Of a stretch of 34,509 nt of DNA, positions 1-7,953 are shown piece after piece. A model generated the notes under the pieces. It ran no database searches and was not told where the DNA came from. It saw only the letters and a program-made list of their open reading frames with translations. Both the position numbers and the translations under genes were made by a program. The stretch is from JAEUIT01 sp034439815. GTDB taxonomy: Bacteria; Planctomycetota; Phycisphaerae; Phycisphaerales; SM1A02. How positions within the stretch are numbered: position 1 is the first letter of the stretch; each line of letters begins with the position of its first letter. The DNA is taken from contig JAWXBD010000005.1 of assembly GCA_034439815.1 (NCBI GenBank), positions 1 to 34,509 on the forward strand, given 5' to 3'.

Positions 1-177
1 ACGGGCCGCAGTTGATTCGTGCGCACGCCGTGTGATCTCCGCCGGGAGTCGCCGCTGCAGGCGTGAATGCCTCGCGCGAAGGTCAACTGTGATCCGTATT
101 AGGTGCTCGCCCCAGACCAATGTGGGTCGCATTGTGTGGGGAATGCTCGTGTTCCGCAAGCACAAAAACCATTGTGG

Positions 178-211
178 TAAAGAAAGAGGCCGCCCGATTT
201 GGGCGGCCTCT
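178..211 (-). terminator. Rho-independent terminator of the rpsO-pnp operon
   Basis: An 11-bp perfect stem (185-195 with 201-211, including GAGGCCGCCC/GGGCGGCCTC) has a 5-nt loop. Read on the minus strand it is followed by a T-rich run (TTCTTT). It sits about 35 nt beyond the pnp stop codon, the expected place for the operon terminator. The run also looks A-rich on the other side, but no plus-strand gene ends here. Confidence 0.85.
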
Positions 212-245
212 GGTTTATCGAAAGCCGTTTCACTCGCCGCACCGC

Positions 246-2408
246 TTATGCAGTCGCGGGGGCCGGCTCCGGTGCGGCTTCGACAAGCAGAGCCTTGCGC
301 GACAGCTTGATGCGTCCATTGTCATCGATGTTGATGACTTTGACTCGGATCACATCGCCGACCTTCACCACATCGGCGACGTTCTTCACGTAGCCCGAGG
401 CGAGTTCGCTGACGTGGCACATGCCGTCCGTCCCCGGAACGAGTTCCACGAACGCGCCGAAGTCCTTCACGGACACGACACGTCCCTCGAACACGGCACC
501 GATCTTGATCTCGGCACCGAGCGCTTCGACTTCCGCCTTGGCCTGCGCAGCCTTGGCGGCGTCGGAGCACGCGATGAAGACCGTTCCGTCTTCCTCGACG
601 TCGATCTGGGCGCCGGTCCGCTCTTGGATCCCACGGATGGTCTTGCCGCCAGGCCCGATGAGCTTGCCGATCTTCTCCGGATCGATCTTGACCTTGGTGA
701 TGCGCGGTGCGTAGATCGAGATGTCGGCGCGGGGCGCGGACATGACCTTCTCAATCTGGGCGATGATCTGCAGCCGGCCTTCCTTCGCCTGCTGGAAGAT
801 CGTCACGATCTCGTCGACCGACAGTCCACGAGCCTTCAGATCGAGCTGAATGCCCGTGATGCCGTCCTTCGTTCCCGAGACCTTGAAGTCCATCTCGCCG
901 AAGAAATCTTCCTCGCCGATGATGTCGGTGACATGCGCCACCTTGCCGGTCGAATCGGTAAACCGACCGACCGAGATTCCCGCGCACGTGTTCTTGATCG
1001 GAACGCCAGCGTCCATCAGGGCGAGGCAGCCGCCGCAGACCGACGCCATCGACGAGCTGCCGTTGCTTTCGGTGATGTCGCTGACGAGGCGGATGGTGTA
1101 CGGGAAGTCTTCGCTTGACGGAAGAATGCCGAGCAGCGATCGCTCGGCGAGCGCGCCGTGGCCGATCTCGCGCCGCCCCGGTCCCATGATGCGTCCGGCT
1201 TCACCCGTGCAGAAGGGGGGGAAGTTGTAATGGAGATAGAACTTCTTCGCGTACTCGGGCAGCAGGCCATCGACGATCTGCTCGTTCTTGATCGTCCCGA
1301 GCGTGCAGGTCACGAGTGACTGCGTTTCACCGCGCTGGAAGAACGCCGAACCGTGCGTGCGGGGGAAGATCGCGACCGACATGTCGAGCGAACGGATCTC
1401 GCGCAGCTTGCGACCGTCCGCGCGGATGCCATGCTGCGACACGAGGTAGTGTGTGACCTTCTTCTCGAGCGAGCGCAACGCGTCTTTCGCTTCGCGATAA
1501 CGCTTGTCGAGCTTGACGTGCTCGGAGTACGGAATGCCTTCCGGAACAGCGAAGTGTGTCTTGAGGATTTCCGCCTTGAGTGCGTCAACCGCTTCGCCGC
1601 GGGCATGCTTGCCGTTGATCTTTCGGGCCTCGACCATGCGGTCGTACGCCTTCTCCTTGACGAGCTTGATGACGTCTTCGGACGGAAGCGTGAGGTCACC
1701 GAGCTTGACGGGCGGCGCGCCGCACGCTGCACGCAGTTCGCGCATCAGCTCGAGCATCGGCTTGACGCCCTGCTCGTAGCCGAAGCGGAGTGCTTCGATC
1801 ATCGGCGCTTCATCAATCTCGGCGGCGCCGACTTCGATCATGTTGATGCCGTCAGCGTGGCCGCTGACGACGAGATCGAGGTCGCTGTAATCCATCTGCG
1901 CCTGCGTCGGATTGATGATGAACTGCCGACCCTTTTCGGTGTAGATCCGGCCGACGCGGACCGTCGCGAGCGGCCCTTGGAACGGCGCGTCGGTGATGTG
2001 CAGCGCAGCGGCCGCAGCGGAGCACGCGAGCACGTCAGAATCGTTCTGACCGTCGTGGCTCATCACAAACGCCTGCAGCTGGATTTCGTCGATGAAACCC
2101 TCGGGAAACAGCGGACGGATCGGACGATCCATCAACCGCATCGTGAGGATTTCCTTCTCGGAAGGTTGGCCTTCGCGCTTCCTGAACCCGCCGGGGAACT
2201 TGCCCGCAGCGCCGGTCTTCTCGCGATAGTCACAGGTGAGGGGGAAGAAGTCGATGCCGGCTCGGGGCGCGGCGCGCACGGCGGTGGCAAGCACGACGGT
2301 CTCGCCGTAGGTGGCCATCACGGCACCGCTCGCGAGCTTCGCAACGCGTCCGGTTTCGAACCGGAGCATCCGGCCGCCAATCATCTTTTCAACAACAGTT
2401 ACTGGCAT
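246..2408 (-). CDS. pnp: Polyribonucleotide nucleotidyltransferase (PNPase)
   Basis: Phosphorolytic 3'-to-5' exoribonuclease of mRNA decay, a cytoplasmic homotrimer that may join a degradosome. The 720-residue product has the usual family length. It shows two RNase PH-like domains, with FQRGETQSLVTCTLGT and GRREIGHGALAERSL in the second. Near residue 500, EEDFFGEMDFK keeps the Asp, Asp and Lys equivalent to E. coli D486, D492 and K494. A KH domain follows (IGKLIGPGGKTIRGI, about 570-630), then a C-terminal S1 domain (VKDFGAFVELVPGTDGMCHVSEL, about 630-705, quoted in part). An upstream GTG would give a longer frame, but the ATG at 2408 is chosen because AAGGA lies 8 nt before it and the protein then starts with the typical MPVTVVEK. 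A second ATG at 2414 is too close to that ribosome site. It lies downstream of rpsO, the conserved rpsO-pnp order. Confidence 0.97.
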   Translation of the reverse strand: MPVTVVEKMIGGRMLRFETGRVAKLASGAVMATYGETVVLATAVRAAPRAGIDFFPLTCDYREKTGAAGKFPGGFRKREGQPSEKEILTMRLMDRPIRPLFPEGFIDEIQLQAFVMSHDGQNDSDVLACSAAAAALHITDAPFQGPLATVRVGRIYTEKGRQFIINPTQAQMDYSDLDLVVSGHADGINMIEVGAAEIDEAPMIEALRFGYEQGVKPMLELMRELRAACGAPPVKLGDLTLPSEDVIKLVKEKAYDRMVEARKINGKHARGEAVDALKAEILKTHFAVPEGIPYSEHVKLDKRYREAKDALRSLEKKVTHYLVSQHGIRADGRKLREIRSLDMSVAIFPRTHGSAFFQRGETQSLVTCTLGTIKNEQIVDGLLPEYAKKFYLHYNFPPFCTGEAGRIMGPGRREIGHGALAERSLLGILPSSEDFPYTIRLVSDITESNGSSSMASVCGGCLALMDAGVPIKNTCAGISVGRFTDSTGKVAHVTDIIGEEDFFGEMDFKVSGTKDGITGIQLDLKARGLSVDEIVTIFQQAKEGRLQIIAQIEKVMSAPRADISIYAPRITKVKIDPEKIGKLIGPGGKTIRGIQERTGAQIDVEEDGTVFIACSDAAKAAQAKAEVEALGAEIKIGAVFEGRVVSVKDFGAFVELVPGTDGMCHVSELASGYVKNVADVVKVGDVIRVKVINIDDNGRIKLSRKALLVEAAPEPAPATA

Positions 2409-2551
2409 ACACATTTTCCTTCTGCCCGCACTTATCGCGGGCGCTGCGTTGGGGCCGCGCGATAGCTGCTCGCGCGACGAGGGGCTACTGCTCCGGCCTT
2501 CCCGGTCGCGCTCCACAACACGCTTGGGTGGAACAGCGCTGACCGATGGGG

Positions 2552-2565
2552 CCGGCGGCCGCCGG
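2552..2565. repeat. 14-bp perfect GC palindrome between rpsO and pnp
   Basis: CCGGCGGCCGCCGG is a perfect palindrome starting 1 nt past the rpsO stop. In the transcript it can fold as a short hairpin. No T run follows, so it is not a normal intrinsic terminator. In E. coli the rpsO-pnp interval holds a terminator and RNase processing sites; a similar processing or 3'-protecting role here is only a guess. Confidence 0.5.
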
Positions 2566-2566
2566 G

Positions 2567-2836
2567 TTACTTACGGAGACCGAGCTTCTTGATCAGCTCG
2601 TGATAGCGCTCGCGGTGGGCTTCGGCCAGATACTTCAGCAGACGGTTTCGTCGGCCGACCATGAGCAGGAGCCCGCGTCGTGACGCGTGGTCCATCTTGT
2701 GCGCCTTGAAGTGATCGGTGAGGGCCACGATGCGCTCGGTAAGGATCGCAACCTGAACCTCGGGAGAGCCCACGTCCTTGTCGTGGCGCCGGTGACTCTG
2801 AACTACGCTCGTCTTCTTGGCCGCTGAGATGGTCAT
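2567..2836 (-). CDS. rpsO: 30S ribosomal protein S15
   Basis: Primary 16S rRNA-binding protein of the small subunit platform. The 89-residue length is exactly typical. Family signatures are visible: DVGSPEVQVAILTERI near residue 21, then LTDHFKAHKMDHASRRGLL, then GRRNRLLKYL and a C-terminal YHELIKKLGLRK. The start is an ATG with AGAGGA about 11 nt upstream. It is the first gene of the rpsO-pnp operon, with 158 nt between its stop and the pnp start. The 275 nt on its 5' side, shared with the divergent carboxylase gene, must hold both promoters; an AGAATC-TTC-GATTCT inverted repeat at about 2976-2990 lies there. Confidence 0.98.
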   Translation of the reverse strand: MTISAAKKTSVVQSHRRHDKDVGSPEVQVAILTERIVALTDHFKAHKMDHASRRGLLLMVGRRNRLLKYLAEAHRERYHELIKKLGLRK

Positions 2837-3111
2837 GAAACAGTCCGTCCTCTTGAACGCCCCTTAGACATGCCGTGGAGTATTGCCGTTGTCGGCAGTC
2901 GGCATTCAGGTGCGTTCAGGTGCATCAGGGGCGCCGTCACGACGCCGCCTCTTGAATGGTTTGAACCCGGAATTGAGAATCGAAGATTCTACTTGAGCGA
3001 CGCATCGGTCGCAACCGCCGCGGCGGTGTCGCCCCCGCCCGCATGGTCGGCAGCTGCCGCTATTCTTCTCCCGACGGACTGAAAACCTGCTGCGATCCCC
3101 TCTTTCCCTCC

Positions 3112-4767
3112 ATGGGACCCCTCATGCCGACCGCCGCCAGCCCGACCGGCCTCCGTGCCGCTGTCGATGCCGCTCTTGCTCACGCCACCAAAATCGAACT
3201 GGGCGGGGGGACAAGCGGGATCGAGCGTCAGCACCGCCATGGCCGCCTCACGGCCCGCGAACGCATCGCCCTGCTGATCGACCGCGGATCGACTCTTTTG
3301 GAGCTTGGTCTTTTTGCAGCCTTCAACATGTACCGCGAGTACGGCGGCGCGCCGTCCGCTGGCGTGGTCACTGGCATAGGGATCGTCGACGGCCGCCTGG
3401 CGATGATCATCGCGAACGACGCGACGGTGAAGGCCGGGGCGTTTTTTCCGATGACCTGCAAGAAGATCATCCGCGCCCAGATGATCGCGGAGCGGGCTCG
3501 CATGCCGCTTCTGTACTTGGTCGACAGTGCAGGCGTCTTTCTGCCGCTTCAGGAAGACGTGTTTCCAGACACCGATGACTTCGGCCGCATCTTTCGCAAC
3601 AACGCGGTCATAAGCGCGAAGGGCATTCCGCAGCTCGCCGCGATCATGGGCAACTGTGTCGCGGGCGGCGGATATCTGCCGGTGCTCTGCGACACGCTGC
3701 TGATGACGGAGGGCAGCGGTCTTTATCTCGCGGGTCCTGCGCTGGTGAAAGCGGCAATCGGTCAGGAGGTCGACTCCGAAGATCTCGGCGGCGCGAAGAT
3801 GCATGCCGAGGTCTCGGGCACGATCGACTTTCGCGAGAAGGACGATCCCACGTGCATCACACGCCTGCGAAGCGTTTTCAGCGCCAACCGCGCGACGAAG
3901 CCAGCGCCCGTACCGCCGTTTGCTCCGCAGCCATCCGTGCGCGGCGGGAGCGAAATCTACGAGATCTTCCGCAGCGAAGCCGGCCAGCAGTACGACCAGC
4001 TCGAGCTCCTGCAATGCATCGTGGATGGCGGTGCGTTCGATGAGTATCGCGGTGAGTACGGCCGTTCGCTGATCTGTGCGTACGCGCGGATCGGCGGCTG
4101 GCCGTGCGGCATCGTCGCGAACCAGAAGAAGATCACGCCGAAGAAGCTGCCAGGCGGCAAGGCGGGACCGAGCACATCGATGAACATGCCGAGCGTCATT
4201 TATGACGACTCGGCGGAGAAGGCTGCGCGCTTCATCATGGACTGCAATCAGAAGCGCATTCCCATCGTCTTCGTGCACGACACGACCGGCTTCATGGTGG
4301 GGCGCGACAGCGAGCAGGGGGGCATCATTCGCGCAGGCGCGAAGATGGTGAACGCGATGAGCAATTGCGTGGTGCCGAAGATCTCGCTGATTCTCAATTC
4401 AAGTTACGGCGCAGGCAACTATGCGATGTGCGGCCGCGCGTTCGATCCGTTTCTCACGCTGGCATGGCCCGGCTCGAAGTGCTCGGTGATGGGCGCGGCG
4501 CAGGCTGCGAATGTGCTGCTGCAGATTGATCTCGCAGCGCGAGAACGCAAAGGCGAGAAGACCGATGAAACGATGCGCACGCAGCTGCTCGCCGCGATCA
4601 GCGCGAGCTACAACGAACAGCAGGACATTCTTTATGGTGCCGCGCGCGGATGGCTCGACCGCATTATTGATCCCGCGAAGACGCGCGACGAGCTGACCGC
4701 GGCGCTGCAGATGGCAGCGATGGTGCCGTGCGACGCCGACTACAAAACGGGCGTGCTGCAAACGTGA
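3112..4767 (+). CDS. Acyl-CoA carboxylase, carboxyltransferase (beta) subunit
   Basis: Carboxyltransferase half of a biotin-dependent acyl-CoA carboxylase, moving CO2 from carboxybiotin to an acyl-CoA. The 551-residue protein has the two crotonase-like halves of the family. The N half includes LTARERIALLID, GVVTGIGIVDGR and NCVAGGGYLPVLCD; the C half includes HDTTGFMVGRDSEQGG, SSYGAGNYAMCGRAFDP and CSVMGAAQAANVL. The GAGNYAMCGRAF stretch is closest in style to methylcrotonyl-CoA carboxylase beta chains, but propionyl- or acetyl-CoA cannot be excluded. No biotin carboxylase or biotin carrier gene is adjacent, so the alpha partner must lie elsewhere. The start is uncertain: ATG at 3112 or 3124 fits the family, neither has a clear Shine-Dalgarno site, and the longer GTG/ATG frame from 3043 is less likely. 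Confidence 0.9.
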   Translation: MGPLMPTAASPTGLRAAVDAALAHATKIELGGGTSGIERQHRHGRLTARERIALLIDRGSTLLELGLFAAFNMYREYGGAPSAGVVTGIGIVDGRLAMIIANDATVKAGAFFPMTCKKIIRAQMIAERARMPLLYLVDSAGVFLPLQEDVFPDTDDFGRIFRNNAVISAKGIPQLAAIMGNCVAGGGYLPVLCDTLLMTEGSGLYLAGPALVKAAIGQEVDSEDLGGAKMHAEVSGTIDFREKDDPTCITRLRSVFSANRATKPAPVPPFAPQPSVRGGSEIYEIFRSEAGQQYDQLELLQCIVDGGAFDEYRGEYGRSLICAYARIGGWPCGIVANQKKITPKKLPGGKAGPSTSMNMPSVIYDDSAEKAARFIMDCNQKRIPIVFVHDTTGFMVGRDSEQGGIIRAGAKMVNAMSNCVVPKISLILNSSYGAGNYAMCGRAFDPFLTLAWPGSKCSVMGAAQAANVLLQIDLAARERKGEKTDETMRTQLLAAISASYNEQQDILYGAARGWLDRIIDPAKTRDELTAALQMAAMVPCDADYKTGVLQT

Positions 4768-4958
4768 GCTTGACATCGGGATGCCCCATCTTCCCAAAGC
4801 CTGCTCCGCGGACTGGCACAAACCGGGCTGAACACGAAATTCTTCGAACGGTCTTATGACGCCGGCCGATTGTCTCTTGCATGCACCGCCCCCGCGGGCG
4901 AGGATGAGTGTTGTTAGCCGGCCGTCGGGTGACACTTGAAGCACGAACGACTTTCCTT

Positions 4959-6383
4959 ATGCCACAGCTCGAACACGCGGCGGCCCTCTTTGTTTTGGCG
5001 GCAGTGATTGCCGCTTCTGATTCTGCGCGTGCTGACGAAGCTCCTCCTCAGCGCGGGAAGACGCTGATCTATGGCTGCTTCCCCGGGCCGGACGGTGTGC
5101 TCGTCGGAGGACCTCGCTTCATTGACGCTTCGCCACCGGCTGCGCTGTCCTTCGTGCAATTGCCGTTCGCAACGCTGCTGATGAACGGACCGGTATCGAA
5201 TCGCGTCGACATTGTGTTTGTCGGCGATGGATTTCAGAGTGGGGAGCTCGCCGCTTACGCCACCGTTGTCAACCAGCGCTGGTCCGCGCTCTCGCTGAAC
5301 GATCCGTACGTGAGTTACCTGCCCTACTTCAACGCGCACCGCGTTGACGTAACGAGTCAGGAATCGGGCGTCGACAATGATCCGACACCCGGCATTCTGA
5401 AGAACACGGCGCTCGATTCAGGCTTCTGGTGCCAAGGCATTGAACGGCTGCTATGTGCGAACACGTTCAAGACGAAGGACGCTGCGAACTCCGCCCCAGA
5501 TTGGGATCAGATCCTTCTGCTCGCAAACTCGTCGAAGTACGGCGGCGCGGGCTATCCGACGGAAGACATCTGCACGTTCTCCGCGTTTGAATTTTCCAGC
5601 CTGCAGATCGCCCTGCACGAACTGGGTCACGCATTCGGCAATCTCGCGGACGAGTACGACTACGCCGACGGGGCCACATACTCGGGGCCTGAAGTGCCCG
5701 AAGGCAACGTCAGCATTCTGACGCAGAGCGCGATGGAATCGAGCGGAACCAAGTGGGCGCCGTGGCTCGGTTTCTCAGTTCCTGGCGTGGGCGTGCACGG
5801 CGCGTTCGAGGGAGCGCGCTATTTCCAGTTCGGCATTCGTCGACCGACCTCCAACTCGCTCATGCGCAGTCTCGGACTGCCGTTCAACGGCCCATCGCTC
5901 GAAGGGATGATCGTCGAGATCCACAAAGCGACGATCATGCTCGACGCGACATCGCATGCAACCGGTACGACGGTCGCACAGGGCGAACTGATCAGTGTCA
6001 CGGCGCTCGAGCCGGCGAGTCACACGCTCGCGAAACAGTGGCATCTCGACGGCGTCCCGATTCCCGGCTCGACCGGCACGTCCATCGCCACCGGCACGCT
6101 GGGAATTCCGCCGGAAGGGGCCGAGCTGAAACTCGTCATCATTGATCCGACGACGAAAGTGAAGAACGAAGCGTTGCGCACACAGTGGCTGCGCGAGAGC
6201 TACACATGGACGATTGTGCCGGCCACGTGCATTGCCGATCTTGACGGCAGTGGCACCGTGGACTCGTCGGATCTGTCGATACTGCTCGGCGGCTGGGGAT
6301 CTGTGGCCGGCGACCTCGATCAAAGCGGAACGACGGACGCACAGGATCTGTCGATCCTGCTCGCCGCATGGGGAACGTGCTGA
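4959..6383 (+). CDS. Secreted M64-family metalloprotease with C-terminal dockerin repeats
   Basis: Likely an exported zinc peptidase of the M64 (IgA peptidase) family. The 474-residue product starts with a Sec-type signal peptide (hydrophobic run, then DSARADEA). The early motif VDIVFVGDGFQ and the zinc site HELGHAFGNLADEY (HELGH at residues 220-224) are typical of M64. The C-terminal ~50 residues hold two repeats, DLDGSGTVDSSDLSILLGGWG and a second starting DLDQSGTTD. This is the calcium-binding type I dockerin pattern common on exported proteins of Phycisphaerae. In that group the repeats are widespread without cellulosomes, so their partner is unknown. ATG 4959 was chosen because it puts the signal peptide at the N terminus; the frame stays open back to 4908. 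The gene ends 34 nt from the convergent DNRLRE gene. Confidence 0.85.
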   Translation: MPQLEHAAALFVLAAVIAASDSARADEAPPQRGKTLIYGCFPGPDGVLVGGPRFIDASPPAALSFVQLPFATLLMNGPVSNRVDIVFVGDGFQSGELAAYATVVNQRWSALSLNDPYVSYLPYFNAHRVDVTSQESGVDNDPTPGILKNTALDSGFWCQGIERLLCANTFKTKDAANSAPDWDQILLLANSSKYGGAGYPTEDICTFSAFEFSSLQIALHELGHAFGNLADEYDYADGATYSGPEVPEGNVSILTQSAMESSGTKWAPWLGFSVPGVGVHGAFEGARYFQFGIRRPTSNSLMRSLGLPFNGPSLEGMIVEIHKATIMLDATSHATGTTVAQGELISVTALEPASHTLAKQWHLDGVPIPGSTGTSIATGTLGIPPEGAELKLVIIDPTTKVKNEALRTQWLRESYTWTIVPATCIADLDGSGTVDSSDLSILLGGWGSVAGDLDQSGTTDAQDLSILLAAWGTC

Positions 6384-6417
6384 ATGCAAATCCCCACTGC
6401 CGCGGACAGTTGACGCC

Positions 6418-7212
6418 TCAACCTTCGATGCGACGCCGTCGTCGTCCGATGCACGCGGCGAGTGCCATCACGGCCACGGTGCCGGGCGCGGGAACGACCC
6501 ATTCCACCGTGAGTTGCGGACGCTGCGAGATGGTCGCGTTCTCGCGTGAGGAGAATCGCTTCGCCGTGCCGAATCCGGGCTCCTGTCCAAGCAGGAACCA
6601 ACCGTTGTTCGTCACCGTGCCAGCCACCCACGCCTGGACGTCGGCGGTCATGCCGGTACCGGACCAGTGGTAGAAGTCAGCGTTGAGACCGATGGTCGTC
6701 GTCGCGCTGACATCGGCGCTGAAGTCACCGCCGATGTTCTGCCAGAACTGATTGTTGTAAAACGAGTGCAGCCACGTCGCGTCTCCGAGCTCAGCGTCAG
6801 CGCCGCTTCCTTCGTTATTCTGCGCGTCACTCGCACCTTCGCCCCATGCGCCGAGAGCGCGATGCAGCGAGACGTTCGCTTCCAACGGCTGACCCATCGA
6901 CGAGAACAGCCGCAGCGACACCGAAGTGATCGTTGCCCCTTGCGGGATCGCAGAGAAATCAAAAGACATCAGACCGCGCCGCACCTTCGATTGATTCGTG
7001 GTGCCGGCGAAGAGATACTCGCCAGCACCATTGCTCAGGTTGCCGTCCTCGGCCTCGTACAACGTGTTGTCGTGGCTCGCGCCCAAGATGGTGATCTCGC
7101 CGCTCGCCGCACTGCAGAGCAGACCCACGCTGAGACTCAGGCTCACGCCGCTCATCACACCGACTGGCCGACGAACACCACAGGCGGAAATCGCGTGACG
7201 AATCAGTACCAT
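6418..7212 (-). CDS. Exported DNRLRE-domain protein with PEP-CTERM-like sorting tail
   Basis: A 264-residue secreted protein. It begins with a signal peptide (VSLSLSVGLLCSAASG) and then a DNRLRE-type beta domain: TLYEAEDGNLSNGAGEYL, RRGLMSFDFSAIP, then ATITSVSLRLF. DNRLRE domains occur on bacterial surface and extracellular proteins and are probably binding or structural. The tail is VPAPG followed by a short hydrophobic helix and GRRRRR, the shape of a PEP-CTERM exosortase signal although the usual PEP is PAP. The start ATG at 7212 has GAGGGAA about 8 nt upstream. It is divergent from rdgB (76 nt between starts) and convergent with the M64 protease. No exosortase gene is in the window. Confidence 0.75.
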   Translation of the reverse strand: MVLIRHAISACGVRRPVGVMSGVSLSLSVGLLCSAASGEITILGASHDNTLYEAEDGNLSNGAGEYLFAGTTNQSKVRRGLMSFDFSAIPQGATITSVSLRLFSSMGQPLEANVSLHRALGAWGEGASDAQNNEGSGADAELGDATWLHSFYNNQFWQNIGGDFSADVSATTTIGLNADFYHWSGTGMTADVQAWVAGTVTNNGWFLLGQEPGFGTAKRFSSRENATISQRPQLTVEWVVPAPGTVAVMALAACIGRRRRRIEG

Positions 7213-7288
7213 TTGAAGGTTCCCTCTTAGAGCTCGCGAGTGCTGGACGCCGGATCGGCAAGCGCGCACAAGGAATGTACCACCACGC

Positions 7289-7939
7289 ATGTTGATCAAC
7301 GAAAGAACTTTTGCAGAACTCGTTGTCGCTTCTGGCAATCCGCACAAGCTGGAGGAGATCCGCGCGGTCTTCGATCAGATGGACGTTCGAGTTCTCGGTC
7401 TCGACGCGCTGGGACAGCCGTTTCCCGAACCGGAGGAAACGGCGATGACATTTTCCGGGAATGCACGGCTAAAGGCGCTTGCGTACGCGACGATGACGGG
7501 CCGTCTGTGTCTCGCTGATGACTCCGGACTCGAAGTGGATGCGCTGGGCGGTGCTCCGGGCGTGTTCAGCGCGCGGTTCGCCGGTGTCGACGGCAGCCGC
7601 TCCGAGCGCGATGCCGCGAATAACCGTTTGCTCGTGGAACGCCTGCGCGGCATTCCGGCTGAACAGCGCGGCGCACGATTCGTGTGTGCCATGTGCCTCG
7701 CAACACCGGACGGCCGTGTGCTCGCTGAGACGCGCGGGGAATTCGCCGGAGTAATTGTCGACGAACCCCGCGGGAACAATGGCTTCGGCTACGACCCGCA
7801 TCTTTATCTGCCTGACGAACGGCGCACGAGCGCGGAACTGTCGCCCGACGAGAAGAACGCGCGCAGCCACCGCGGACAAGCCACGCGATCCATGGCGGCC
7901 CGGATGAAAGAGCAGTCCGTTGTACAGTCGCTGACGTAG
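7289..7939 (+). CDS. rdgB: XTP/dITP diphosphatase (non-canonical purine NTP pyrophosphatase)
   Basis: House-cleaning enzyme that hydrolyses dITP, XTP and ITP to monophosphates, keeping deaminated purines out of nucleic acids. The 216-residue protein is of normal length. It shows the nucleotide-binding start VVASGNPHKLEEI (family pattern SxNxxKxxE), then LADDSGLEVDALGGAPGVFS with the catalytic acidic pair, then NNGFGYDPHLYLPD and a final SHRGQA. All are hallmark Ham1/RdgB motifs. The ATG at 7289 has AAGGAA about 13 nt upstream, longer than ideal. The next gene begins 14 nt after its stop, so they are probably co-transcribed. Confidence 0.95.
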   Translation: MLINERTFAELVVASGNPHKLEEIRAVFDQMDVRVLGLDALGQPFPEPEETAMTFSGNARLKALAYATMTGRLCLADDSGLEVDALGGAPGVFSARFAGVDGSRSERDAANNRLLVERLRGIPAEQRGARFVCAMCLATPDGRVLAETRGEFAGVIVDEPRGNNGFGYDPHLYLPDERRTSAELSPDEKNARSHRGQATRSMAARMKEQSVVQSLT

Positions 7940-7953
7940 CATCCGACGACGCA

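Noticed and set aside
120..2465. Long plus-strand open frames of 332 and 370 codons opposite pnp
   Set aside because: Both are mirror frames of the conserved pnp gene with Asp/Arg/His-biased translations and no family features.
2952..2980. TTGAAT with GAGAAT at 17 nt as a plus-strand promoter for the carboxylase gene
   Set aside because: The -10 match is poor and sigma preferences in this lineage are uncertain, so it is not listed as a feature.
4769..4797. TTGACA just after the carboxylase stop as a promoter
   Set aside because: No acceptable -10 lies 16-18 nt downstream; the following bases are CCCAAA.
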